From the NCBI RefSeq assembly GCF_043729335.1, contig NZ_JAYTLQ010000057.1, positions 1 to 64,000 of the forward strand: a stretch of 64,000 bases of DNA, in the 5' to 3' direction. Position 1 is the stretch's first letter; each line of letters opens with the position of its first letter. This document shows, piece by piece, positions 35,561 through 43,745 of the stretch. Under the pieces are notes generated by a model. The model had not been told where the DNA came from, made no database searches, and was given only the letters and a program-made list of their open reading frames with translations. Source of the stretch: Crenothrix sp043729335. Its GTDB lineage: Bacteria > Pseudomonadota > Gammaproteobacteria > Methylococcales > Methylomonadaceae. The position numbers and the translations under genes are program-made.

Positions 35561-35962
35561 CTATCTTTTCCGAAGTGAAATTAATAAACAGCCATTTATA
35601 AATTCACGCGTGCCGACTTCAAAATGTCCAGCAGGCAAGTCTATGCACCGTTCAAAACGCCCATAGGGGATTTCTAGCCGACGAATCTGTGACTCTGCAT
35701 TAACAGGTAAATGCCGCTGTCCTTCAATAATTAAATGGTCACCTTCCAGCGCTACCGTTAACTGTTCCGGAAATACCCCCGGCAGGGCAATCATAATTTT
35801 GAAGTCGTACTGCGTTTCGTAGATATCAACCGGCGGCTCCCAAGTCGGTCGCCTGGCGTTAATAACAGTGGGTCTAAAAAACTGTCGATGCAGCCGATCA
35901 GCCCGATCCAATATTTTGCAGGCATCCGCCCACATCCAGGTTTCCAAGTCACGTATCGGCAT
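35561..35962 (-). CDS. small heat-shock protein, Hsp20/alpha-crystallin family
   Basis: A 133-residue Hsp20-like protein. The alpha-crystallin domain spans about residues 42-131, starting WEPPVDIYETQYDFKIMIALPGVFPEQLTVALEGDHLIIEGQRHLP, then RRLEIPYGRFERCIDLPAG. The conserved end of the domain is degenerate (EFINGCLLISLRKR where most have GVLTITLPK), and there is no C-terminal IXI motif, so oligomer assembly may differ. It is cytosolic and is followed after 8 bp by lon. Confidence 0.85.
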   Translation of the reverse strand: MPIRDLETWMWADACKILDRADRLHRQFFRPTVINARRPTWEPPVDIYETQYDFKIMIALPGVFPEQLTVALEGDHLIIEGQRHLPVNAESQIRRLEIPYGRFERCIDLPAGHFEVGTREFINGCLLISLRKR

Positions 35963-36115
35963 AATGTTTATTTAGGTTGTCAATTTACAAGCCACTACAG
36001 TCAGGGTAATCATTCAATCCCGCCTTTAAAAAAGCGGTGGACGCATACCGGTTAGACAGTAGTTTTTAGGATTTAATTTAATTTTTTTAAAAAAGATTAA
36101 TAGCCGTAAGCTCAT

Positions 36116-36757
36116 TTATGCGTTCCGTGCTAATACGGGAAATAATCCCTTGAGTCCGCTGGCAATAACTTCAATAGAAAGTGCCAGTAGTATTAACCCC
36201 ATCAGCCGCGTACCGACATTAATGCCGGTTTGGCTCAGGTGGCTGCTTAACCATGAGGTGGCGCGTAATACACACCACAAAAGGCTAGCTACCACAATAA
36301 TATCCAGCGTTATCATGAGGTAGTGATTTAAATCTTTACTACGTTGGGCATAAAGAATGACGGTGCTAATTGCACCGGGACCCGCTAACAAGGGAATTGA
36401 TAAGGGTATTAGCGCAATGGATTGTGCAGTTTCGCCTTCTTTGGCTTCTGCTTTGTTTTGTACTATTTCACTGATTTTACCTTGCAGCATGGTCAGTGAC
36501 ATCAGCATCAGTACAATTCCACCGCCCACGCGAAAAGAGCTGATACTGATCCCAAAAAAAACCAGTACAGCTTCACCCATATAAAGTGCAATAAGTAATA
36601 TGAAGGCAACAGACAAGGCGACTGTTCTGGCTATTGCTTTAAGATCAGACGCCTTATTGTGTGCGGTCATGGCGGCTATGACTGGCATAGCGCCCAAAGG
36701 GTCTACCACCGCCAACAGAGCGATAAATATTTTTAAATAATCCGTATATTCAAGCAT
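36116..36757 (-). CDS. MarC-family integral membrane protein
   Basis: A 213-residue protein with six hydrophobic segments of the MarC/YchE (UPF0056) family. It starts LEYTDYLKIFIALLAVVDPLGAMPVIAAM, the usual first segment with the NPLG-like DPLGAMP motif, and has a second copy of the motif PLSIPLLAGPGAISTVILYAQ in the middle, reflecting the inverted internal repeat of the fold. The role of MarC proteins is unsettled. The ATG at 36757 is chosen; a TTG 30 bp upstream is in frame. It follows the other stress genes on the same strand. Confidence 0.85.
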   Translation of the reverse strand: MLEYTDYLKIFIALLAVVDPLGAMPVIAAMTAHNKASDLKAIARTVALSVAFILLIALYMGEAVLVFFGISISSFRVGGGIVLMLMSLTMLQGKISEIVQNKAEAKEGETAQSIALIPLSIPLLAGPGAISTVILYAQRSKDLNHYLMITLDIIVVASLLWCVLRATSWLSSHLSQTGINVGTRLMGLILLALSIEVIASGLKGLFPVLARNA

Positions 36758-36811
36758 AATTTTCGCGCCTAACAGTAAGGTCTGCAAAAAAGCGAATGTT
36801 CCTGGATTGGG

Positions 36812-36920
36812 CTAGTACTTAGTCAATTTTATTCTGTCGGATGTTGCAAAGACCTACGAGGTTTTAAAAACCTCGTAGGTCTGGAATTTACTCGATATTT
36901 AATGAATGACTAAGTACTAG
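36812..36920. mobile_element. 109-bp MITE-like element with CTAGTACT termini
   Basis: Perfect 14-bp terminal inverted repeats, ctagtacttagtca at 36812-36825 and tgactaagtactag at 36907-36920, bracket a perfect 15-bp-arm hairpin (gacctacgaggtttt against its complement, 36851-36881). There is no coding sequence. It shares its right terminal CTAG with the next element, so the two are in tandem. It lies in the gap after the anchored Hsp20 gene. Confidence 0.8.
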
Positions 36921-37073
36921 TACTCGGTCAACTTTACTTTGTCGAGTACTATAAAATACTCCGTTCGTCCTGCGTCCTTCGGCATACTCAGGAGAGCCTT
37001 GACGAATGGCTCACCCTTTGGGTACGAACGGCCCTAAAATATCTGACCGGCAAATCAACACTGAACGAGTACC
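36917..37073. mobile_element. second MITE-like element, running into the Hsp20 gene
   Basis: Begins ctagtactcggtcaa, continues with gtcgagtactataaaatactccgttcgtcctg, the gacgaa...gaacgg arms, then aaaatatctgaccggcaaatca and a degraded right terminus near cgagtacc. Block order matches the element at 38983-39157 throughout. Its right part (37011-37073) is read as the last codons of the Hsp20 gene on the minus strand. Confidence 0.75.
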
Positions 37074-37679
37074 GCTCCGTAAGGACTTGGGAATAACGAT
37101 GGTTAATATGCCATTATGGAAATCAGTAGTCATTTTGGCGGCATCACCAGAGCCAGGTAACGTTAATACCTGTTCAAACTCACCTGCAGAGCTTTCCCGA
37201 TAACTGTGTTTGCCGTCTTTTTCATTTTTAGCAGTTTTTGTTTTAATGGCGATGCTCAAAATCCGATCGTCTAAATTTACCTTAATAGCTGATTCATCCG
37301 CAGTCGGCGCATTGACGGTGACGATGTACTGATCTGATTTTTCCTGTAACTCAGCATCAGATGTATTAATCAAGTTATCTTCTGCAAGGGCATTGATATT
37401 AAAACGTGAATAATTCAGAATTCGTTGTATTTTATTTTGCACGAACTGCATTTTCTGATAAAAATCCCATGAATTATCCTTTAACAATACTTCCTCGAAG
37501 GGTGATGTGGACAAAGATGATTCATGTCGAAAAGGTATTTGTAGTGGGGGCATAGTCAACCTGCCTTTTCCAAACGATTGATTAAGATTGCTGTTCACAA
37601 TAACCATCGCATAAATCTGCATTCCTAATATAACAACAAAGGCTACAGCGGCCAGAGCCGCATAAGTTTTACCATTCAT
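37011..37679 (-). CDS. membrane-anchored Hsp20-family protein with repeat-derived tail
   Basis: A 222-residue protein. A single N-terminal membrane segment (about residues 6-26, ALAAVAFVVILGMQIYAMVIV) is followed by a linker and an alpha-crystallin domain (about 105-200: EKSDQYIVTVNAPTADESAIKVNLDDRILSIAIK, EFEQVLTLPGSGDAAKMTTDFHNGILTIVIPK). The normal end of the family is at LTIVIPKS; the remaining 20 or so residues (about SGTRSVLICRSDILGPFVPKG) are encoded by the MITE-like repeat that overlaps the gene. The ATG at 37679 has an excellent aggaga site. Predicted to hold unfolded proteins at the periplasmic face of the inner membrane. Confidence 0.82.
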   Translation of the reverse strand: MNGKTYAALAAVAFVVILGMQIYAMVIVNSNLNQSFGKGRLTMPPLQIPFRHESSLSTSPFEEVLLKDNSWDFYQKMQFVQNKIQRILNYSRFNINALAEDNLINTSDAELQEKSDQYIVTVNAPTADESAIKVNLDDRILSIAIKTKTAKNEKDGKHSYRESSAGEFEQVLTLPGSGDAAKMTTDFHNGILTIVIPKSLRSGTRSVLICRSDILGPFVPKG

Positions 37680-37775
37680 TTTAGTTTTCTCCTGAAACAT
37701 ATTAATGGCTGTAAAAACGACATTAATTGTTCCGCCACGTTCGATGTTATTTCTAACTAATAGCGCAAGTAATAA

Positions 37776-38162
37776 CTACTTTTTGGGGCTGGTTATCGTT
37801 TCATGCGTTAACGCTGTGTTTGCATATTCTTTGGCGAGCGCATCATACTGCTTTGCCAGTTCTTCGTGATGTTGGCTTAGCTTGTCCTGGTTGGCTTTTT
37901 TATAATCTATGGCTAAAGATTTATGTTGCTGTGCCTGATTTTTATCGCGAATGGCATGTTCTCTAGCAAGACTGGCTTCTTTGGCATGCTCTTCCGGCGT
38001 AACGGCGTATTTTTGATGTACGGCAGGCGGCGCTATGATATTGGCGTGCTCTTCAAGAGGTGTTGGAACATGAATTGGGGACGCATCTTCTGCCAACAGT
38101 GGACCAAAAATAATGCCCAAACACGGCGCTAAGGCCAAGATGATAACTATCTTTGTTTTCAT
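37776..38162 (-). CDS. small secreted helical protein, unknown function
   Basis: A 128-residue protein with a signal peptide (KTKIVIILALAPCLGIIFGPLLAEDA, cleavage probably after LLA). The mature part is highly charged and probably all helical, with His/Lys/Glu-rich heptads (EEHAKEASLAREHAIRDKNQAQQHKSLAIDYKKANQDK and similar). The start at 38162 has aaggagg upstream and fits the signal peptide; an in-frame extension to 38279 is rejected. No family recognised. Its place in the cluster suggests a periplasmic stress role, but that is inference. Confidence 0.68.
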   Translation of the reverse strand: MKTKIVIILALAPCLGIIFGPLLAEDASPIHVPTPLEEHANIIAPPAVHQKYAVTPEEHAKEASLAREHAIRDKNQAQQHKSLAIDYKKANQDKLSQHHEELAKQYDALAKEYANTALTHETITSPKK

Positions 38163-38363
38163 AAATAACGCCTCCTTATTTGATCGCATTGCTTTACATT
38201 TATTCTGTGTAATAACCCCAGGAAATATAGGCCTGTGGCTGAACATTCGTAAAAAAAATGGGAGGCAAGCGATCATCAAAATTTTAAGATCATCTTGATT
38301 CTAATCTATGCGCTTTAAGGCCGCCGTCCCAGCATTAGGATCGACGACCTGGTCTAGCTGAGT

Positions 38364-38807
38364 TTATTGATTTATACGCCTGACAACATTGAACGGATTA
38401 ATTGCACAATTGCCGGCAATATTGCAACACTGTAGGTCGCCGCTGTATATTTCAGCGGCTGCCCCTGTCTTTTTGAAAGTCGCGGCGTAGGCACCTGACT
38501 CGGCAATGACAACCGTAAACGCGGACGGTACGCCATTATCCGTCGCATCAACCGCTTGGCGAGTGGGGAAGCTGTCATGGCCAATAGCCACTTGCATATT
38601 AACGCCGACGGGATTGGGGTTTTGGCGATCATTCACCCGAGCCCGGCCACCACTGCCTGCAGGGCAGGTAAAAGTGAAGGCATCAACGGTGTTGCCATTT
38701 CCTAAGGTTTGAATGCCCGTGTTAACAGCCATTGCTGAAGACCCAATACCCATTCCGGCCACCATTGATAACGCTGTAGCCATATTTTTGAGATTTTTCG
38801 TGTTCAT
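38364..38807 (-). CDS. small secreted protein, unknown function
   Basis: A 147-residue protein with a signal peptide (TALSMVAGMGIGSSAMA, cleavage after AMA). The mature part is Gly/Asn/Ala-rich with beta character, has TFTCPAGSGGRARVNDRQNPNPVGVNMQVAIGHD and a cysteine trio near the end (LQCCNIAGNCAINPF). I do not recognise the family. An aggagaaa site precedes the ATG. It is on the same strand as the stress genes, with a 201-bp gap to the next. Confidence 0.65.
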   Translation of the reverse strand: MNTKNLKNMATALSMVAGMGIGSSAMAVNTGIQTLGNGNTVDAFTFTCPAGSGGRARVNDRQNPNPVGVNMQVAIGHDSFPTRQAVDATDNGVPSAFTVVIAESGAYAATFKKTGAAAEIYSGDLQCCNIAGNCAINPFNVVRRINQ

Positions 38808-38982
38808 TGTAAATTTCTCCTGCCGCTAGAAAATCTGACGGCCATATAGTATTAACAAGAAAAAACGACTTCTTATGCCTATCCTGGCATGATCAACGCA
38901 GGCACAAAAAAGTATGCCTATGCTGTTTTGGGTATTTTTCAATCTTGCGACGATAATTGAAAAATTACGATGTTTTACTGGC

Positions 38983-39157
38983 CTAGTACTCAGTCAATCT
39001 TACATTGTCGAGTACTATGAAATACTCCGTTCGTCCTGAGCTTGTCGAAGGACTTGTGGTTCATGGTTCGACAAGGCTCTCATGGGTTTGTCGAATGTCT
39101 CACCACGAACGGTTTTTAAAATATCTGACTGACAAAATAAAATTGACTGAGTACTAG
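38983..39157. mobile_element. 175-bp MITE-like element with target duplication
   Basis: Perfect 16-bp terminal inverted repeats ctagtactcagtcaat (38983-38998) and attgactgagtactag (39142-39157). The inside carries the gcttgtcgaagg, ggttcgacaagg and cgaacgg arms of the dispersed palindrome family. The 8-bp sequence ttactggc lies directly to the left (38975-38982) and one base to the right (39159-39166), as expected for a target-site duplication. There is no transposase, so mobility would depend on one elsewhere. It fills the middle of the 416-bp gap between two small genes; the rest shows nothing else. Confidence 0.82.
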
Positions 39158-39223
39158 ATTACTGGCCCATAGCATCGCTTTTTACCCATAAAACTGAAAA
39201 TATAAAGTGTAACAATTTATAAC

Positions 39224-39550
39224 TTAAAGCATGAATTCTTGTTCTGCGGCAAACCAGTCTTCAAGCTCATGCCCTGGATCAAAGCCTCTGTTTTCGGCTT
39301 TATAATAAGCCAGCTCGGAAATTTTAGCATCGCGATCGGGAAGGCAAATTGCTGAGTCAGACGAATTGCTACTGTCCGTATTGCGCTCCATATCCGGGTT
39401 TATATTGTCAGATTCCGGCATGGTTTCAACACCGTTTGAACTTCGTGCTGGCATATCAGGTTCCAAGGTTTGGGCTTTACTATCAGAAAAATTTGCCGCT
39501 TCCAGTTGGGATTTTTTCGTTTTTGGGGTTGTAGCTTCAGTCTTTTTCAT
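39224..39550 (-). CDS. DUF2934-domain protein
   Basis: A 108-residue soluble protein. The first 75 residues are low-complexity, Ser/Thr/Asp/Glu-rich and probably disordered. The last 32 form the DUF2934 module: ISELAYYKAENRGFDPG then HELEDWFAAEQEFM, a short helix-turn-helix-like hairpin of unknown role that is common in proteins near Hsp20 genes. A gagaaat site precedes the ATG. It is the last gene at the left flank of the hsdR region. Confidence 0.75.
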   Translation of the reverse strand: MKKTEATTPKTKKSQLEAANFSDSKAQTLEPDMPARSSNGVETMPESDNINPDMERNTDSSNSSDSAICLPDRDAKISELAYYKAENRGFDPGHELEDWFAAEQEFML

Positions 39551-40088
39551 TCTATTTCTCCCATACCACGGAATATAAAATTAAATTAAAGATAGTTATT
39601 GAGTTTTGGATAGCGCCCTACAAAACAATGCAAGTCAGTAAGATCAATAAGTTGAGGTACTTGTTTTTCAACTTTATAGTTTGCAAATATTCTATGAATC
39701 GATGGGTTAGAAGTAGAAATGTGCATAATATTACTCACCTGCATTGATTTGTAGAGCCTATCGCATTTTTTCTTTGGGAAAGATTATTAAAACAGCATTA
39801 TTTAAACAATCTTTTAATTAATCTTTCAAAGAAAAGCTCAACACTTACAATTAATGTACTAATAGATAGTTTATGGGTGATAAAGATAAGTGGCAAGGCC
39901 GCAAAAAGGTAAAAAAATAAGTATAAAGTGGGTAGGGCAAATAACCATTTTTTTAGAGATGTAAGGGTGTTACAGGGCTTGCCTAAGAAAATGTGATAAA
40001 AAAAAATGCGGGGAATCCTTATGCGGCCGCTACGGTGGAGAAATTACCCCAATAGTTTTCCCACTCACCATTAGCTCTTACACACGTA
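39551..40088. other. AT-rich gap before the hsdR region
   Basis: 538 bp with no long open frame. A 15-codon plus-strand ATG frame at 39871 reads MGDKDKWQGRKKVKK and looks oddly protein-like and very basic, but has no Shine-Dalgarno. The composition is AT-rich, then changes abruptly near 40020 (gcggccgctacgg), suggesting a junction. No repeat terminus was recognised. Confidence 0.35.
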
Positions 40089-40358
40089 GTGTTAAACTTA
40101 ACGCGCGGACTGTCGAAAAAGCGGTTCCGGTGGAAGTTGAGAAATATTCAGCAAGAGATAAAGTGGTTTCCACCTGGTTGTTATTGGTATCGATATGAAA
40201 ATAGAAATTCAATCATAGCTGAAATAACGAAGGCATTAACTACTCCTGAAGCTGCAATCCCTTATGTGACAAGTGCTCTTTTTGGTGATTCTGGGCAAGA
40301 ATGTCAAGAACAGTTAAATTCATTCAGCGAGTTTGCCAATAAGTTAAGTCGTTACTGA
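40089..40358 (+). CDS. hypothetical small protein upstream of hsdR
   Basis: An 89-codon frame from GTG, ending 27 bp before the hsdR start. The second half (SIIAEITKALTTPEAAIPYVTSALFGDSGQECQEQLNSFSEFANKLSRY) looks like an alpha-helical protein, whereas the first 20 codons are basic and may not be real. No ATG or Shine-Dalgarno supports the GTG, so it may be the 3' remnant of a larger gene that was cut off near 40020-40080. No function assigned. Confidence 0.4.
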   Translation: MLNLTRGLSKKRFRWKLRNIQQEIKWFPPGCYWYRYENRNSIIAEITKALTTPEAAIPYVTSALFGDSGQECQEQLNSFSEFANKLSRY

Positions 40359-40385
40359 CCATGAATAAAATTTCTATTGTTAATT

Positions 40386-42383
40386 ATGACTGAAGACCAA
40401 CTGGAACAAGAAACCCTAGGCTGGCTGATGGATGTCGGCTACAAACCCATATACGGCATCGATATTGCCATTGATGGCATTAACCCTGAACGCAGTAATT
40501 ATGTGCAAGTAGTGTTGGTCGAACGCTTACGCCAAGCAATCTACAAACTGAATTCATCGATTCCCTTGGTTGCCCGTGAAGACGCTTTAAGGCAAGTGTT
40601 AAACCTGGATACGCCCGTTTTGTTAGCCGCTAACAGACATTTTCACCGCTTGCTGGTGAATGGCGTTCCGGTGCAATGCCAAAAAGACGGCGAAACCCGT
40701 GGCGATTTTGTCCGCTTGGTTGATTTTACCGATGTCGCCGCCAATGAATGGTTAGCGGTCAATCAGTTTTCTATTAAAGGTGCAAAATATACCCGTCGCC
40801 CCGACATCATACTTTTTATCAATGGCTTGCCATTGGTACTGCTGGAGCTAAAGAATCCGGTCGATCAACACGCCGATATCTGGAAAGCCTTTGCCCAGTT
40901 ACAAACCTATAAAGAACAAATCCCCGATGTTTTCCAGTACAACGAAATACTGGTCATTTCGGATGGCACGCAAGCACTCATGGGATCGTTGTCTGCGGAC
41001 TCAGAACGTTTTATGGCGTGGCGCACCATTAACGGCGTGGAACTTGATCCACTCGGCCAGTTTAATGAACTGGAAACCTTGATAAGAGGGATTCTGGCGC
41101 CAGCCTATCTGTTGGATTATTCGCGTTTCTTTGTGCTGTTTGAAGATGATGGCACACTGATCAAGAAAATTGCCGGTTATCATCAGTTCCATGCCGTGCG
41201 TTTTGCTATTACGCAAGTGGTAGACGCTTCCCGTCCCGGTGGCAATCAAAAAGGCGGTGTAGTTTGGCATACCCAAGGCTCAGGTAAAAGTATCACTATG
41301 ACCTGCTTTGCTGCCCACGTAATGCGTGAAGCGGCAATGGAAAACCCAACCATTGTTGTCATTACCGACCGCAATGATCTAGACGGGCAATTGTTTGGTG
41401 TATTTTGCCTGTCGCAGGATTTATTGCGCGAGCAGCCGGTGCAAGTAGCAACCCGTCAGGATTTACGGCGTGTGTTAGCCAATCGCCCGTCAGGGGGCAT
41501 TGTGTTTGCCACTATCCAGAAATTTATGCCGGGTGAAGATGAAGATAGCTTTCCGGAGCTATCAGATCGGCATAATATCGTCGTCATTGCCGATGAAGCA
41601 CACCGTACTCAGTATGGGTTTACGGCAAAATTGAAGACTGCTCTGTCCGTAGGTCGGGTTAGCCTGCAAGGCGTAACCCGACAAGATTATCAACCTGCAA
41701 ATAACAAGCTTGCCGACAATAATGGTCTGTTAAAGGCCGCCGAAGAGCCAGCCAGCTATATCACACGCTACCAGGTCGGCTACGCCCAACATTTGCGCGA
41801 TGCCTTACCCAACGCAACCTTTGTGGCTTTTACGGGCACACCTGTTTCCGCCGAAGACCGTGATACCCGCGCTGTGTTTGGCGAGTACATTCACATCTAC
41901 GATATGCAGCAGGCACGGGAGGATGGCGCGACAGTGGCTATTTATTTTGAATCACGCTTGGCAAAACTGGGCTTAAAGCATGAAGCCTTACCCGACATTG
42001 ATGAAGAAGTGGATGAACTGGCGGAAGATGAGGAAGAAGACCAACAAGCCCGCCTCAAAAGCCGATGGGCAGCGCTCGAAAGCATCGTCGGTGCTGAACC
42101 GCGTATTCACCAAGTAGCGGAAGATTTAGTGACGCACTTTGAAGAACGCAGCAAGGCGCAATCTGGCAAAGCGATGGTGGTCGCCATGAGCCGTGAAATC
42201 TGCGTGCACTTGTATAATGCGATTGTAGCTCTTCGACCCGATTGGCACGAAGAAGACCCCGAACGTGGTGCCATCAAAATTGTCATGACCGGTTCTGCAA
42301 GTGATAAGCCCTTGCTGCGCCCGCATATCTATTCTAAGCAAACCAAAAAACGGCTGGAAAAACGTTTTAAAGACCCCGGATGA
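40386..42383 (+). CDS. hsdR: type I restriction enzyme R subunit, 5' part (frameshifted)
   Basis: HsdR is the ATP-dependent translocase and nuclease of type I restriction systems. The start TEDQLEQETLGWLMDVGY at 40386 is family-typical. A PD-(D/E)xK nuclease lies near residues 130-180 (RPDIILFINGLPLVLLELKNP); the motor follows with Walker A VVWHTQGSGKSIT, DEAH box VVIADEAHRTQYGF and motif III FTGTP. Between DEAH and YAQHLRDALPNATF there is an in-frame insert of about 45 residues, part of it from a palindromic repeat. The frame stops at 42383 after EKRFKDP; removing one C from the C4 run at 42374-42377 restores KDPDDSLRMVIV. No hsdM or hsdS is present. Confidence 0.88.
   Translation: MTEDQLEQETLGWLMDVGYKPIYGIDIAIDGINPERSNYVQVVLVERLRQAIYKLNSSIPLVAREDALRQVLNLDTPVLLAANRHFHRLLVNGVPVQCQKDGETRGDFVRLVDFTDVAANEWLAVNQFSIKGAKYTRRPDIILFINGLPLVLLELKNPVDQHADIWKAFAQLQTYKEQIPDVFQYNEILVISDGTQALMGSLSADSERFMAWRTINGVELDPLGQFNELETLIRGILAPAYLLDYSRFFVLFEDDGTLIKKIAGYHQFHAVRFAITQVVDASRPGGNQKGGVVWHTQGSGKSITMTCFAAHVMREAAMENPTIVVITDRNDLDGQLFGVFCLSQDLLREQPVQVATRQDLRRVLANRPSGGIVFATIQKFMPGEDEDSFPELSDRHNIVVIADEAHRTQYGFTAKLKTALSVGRVSLQGVTRQDYQPANNKLADNNGLLKAAEEPASYITRYQVGYAQHLRDALPNATFVAFTGTPVSAEDRDTRAVFGEYIHIYDMQQAREDGATVAIYFESRLAKLGLKHEALPDIDEEVDELAEDEEEDQQARLKSRWAALESIVGAEPRIHQVAEDLVTHFEERSKAQSGKAMVVAMSREICVHLYNAIVALRPDWHEEDPERGAIKIVMTGSASDKPLLRPHIYSKQTKKRLEKRFKDPG
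41649..41682. repeat. palindromic repeat inserted in frame in hsdR
   Basis: gtcgggtta at 41653-41661 pairs perfectly with taacccgac at 41674-41682; with its gtag lead the sequence resembles the gtaggtcggg ends of the repeat family at 4131-4164. It is read through in the hsdR frame as VGRVSLQGVTR, where homologous R subunits lack such residues. Confidence 0.65.
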
Positions 42384-43584
42384 TTCCTTGCGCATGGTGA
42401 TTGTCCGCGATATGTGGCTAACCGGATTTGATGCGCCTTGTGTGCATACCCTGTACGTGGACAAACCTATGAAAGGCCATAACCTGATGCAAGCGATTGC
42501 CAGGGTTAACCGGGTATTCCGAGATAAACAAGGGGGCTTGGTGGTCGATTACATCGGCATTGCCAATGACCTGCAACACGCCTTAAGGGAATACACCGCC
42601 AGTAAAGGACGTGGACGACCTACCGTTGATGCCCATGAGGCCTATGCTGTGCTGGAAGAAAAACTGGATATTTTGCGTTCCCTCTTGCACGAGTTTGATT
42701 ACAGTGGTTTTTTAACGAGTGGTCATCGCTTATTAGCGCAAGCGGGAAATCATGTTTTAGGTTTACATGATGGCAAAAAGCGCTTTTGTGATACCGCCTT
42801 GGCCATGTCCAAAGCGTTTACCTTGTGCTGTACCTTGGATGAAGCAAAAGCCGTGCGGGAAGAAGTCGCCTTCCTGCAGGCCGTTAAGGTGTTGCTGACC
42901 AAAAAAGATATTAGCAGTAAAAAGAAAACCAATGAAGAGCGTGAACTCGCTATTCGGCAAATTATCGGCTCTGCGGTAGTATCGGAAGAAGTGGTCGATA
43001 TTTTTAGTGCCGTGGGACTCGATAAGCCGAATATCGGCATCCTGGATGAAGGCTTTTTGAATGATGTGCGTAATTTGCCGGAACGCAATCTGGCGGTGGA
43101 ATTATTGGAGCGGTTATTGGAAGGCGAAATCAAAGCCCGGTTTGCCACCAATGTCGTCCAGCACAATAAATTCTCAGACTTGCTGACTAACGTCATCAAG
43201 CGTTACCAGAACCGCGCCATCGAAACCGCACAAGTGATTGAAGAACTTATCGACATGGCCAGGAAATTTCGGGAAGCCGCTGCAAGGGGAGAGGCACTTG
43301 GTTTGACTGAGGATGAAATGCGTTTTTATGATGCCCTGGTAGATAATGAGTCTGCCGTCCGTGAGCTATCCGATGAAATTTTAAAGAAAATTGCCCACGA
43401 ACTCACCGAAAATCTGCGACAAAACATAACCGTTGATTGGTCGGCACGGGAAAGTGTAAGGGCAAAATTAAGGTTAATGGTAAAGCGGATATTGCGGAAA
43501 TATAAATATCCGCCGGATCAGCAAGACTCAGCAGTTGAGCTGGTGTTACAACAGGCGCAGGCTTTGGGGGAGGCTTGGATTTGA
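42380..43584 (+). CDS. hsdR: type I restriction enzyme R subunit, 3' part
   Basis: Continuation of the hsdR motor and C-terminal domain in the next frame; an ATG at 42301 lies in this frame but the codons before about 42380 are out-of-register hsdR sequence. Motor motifs V and VI are intact: VIVRDMWLTGFDAPCVHTLYVDKPMKGHNLMQAIARVNRVFRDKQG split over DMWLTGFDAP and MQAIARVNRVF. The helical C-terminal region ends REDKYPPD-type (RKYKYPPDQQ, AVELVLQQAQALGEAWI). Joined with the 5' part the protein would have about 1066 residues, normal for the family plus the insert. Confidence 0.83.
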
Positions 43585-43745
43585 AGCTATATTGCTTTAA
43601 GTGTACAACCACATTACGAAAAAAACTGAAGGTAGAGCGGTTAAATCATCGTACCCGATTCCGTTGGCTGTGCAAAGCAGTCTTTAAACTACCGGCTGGA
43701 GTTGAATTGTTTATAGATAATGAATATCAGGTACCAGCTAACTAA
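43581..43745 (+). CDS. small CxxC protein coupled to hsdR
   Basis: A 54-codon frame starting at TTG that overlaps the hsdR stop by four bases (TTGA). The predicted peptide begins with KLYCFKCTTTLRKKLKVE and contains RTRFRWLCKAVFKLPAGVELFID and a tail EYQVPAN. The CxxC at positions 5-8 and Cys31 suggest a partial zinc knuckle. Coupled geometry and a terminator 123 bp after its stop support a real gene, but no family is known to me. Confidence 0.45.
   Translation: MKLYCFKCTTTLRKKLKVERLNHRTRFRWLCKAVFKLPAGVELFIDNEYQVPAN

Noticed and set aside
36851..36881. The 15-bp-arm hairpin as a transcription terminator
   Set aside because: It sits between MITE-type termini, lacks a T-run and its position suits an element core better; it could still stop transcription incidentally.
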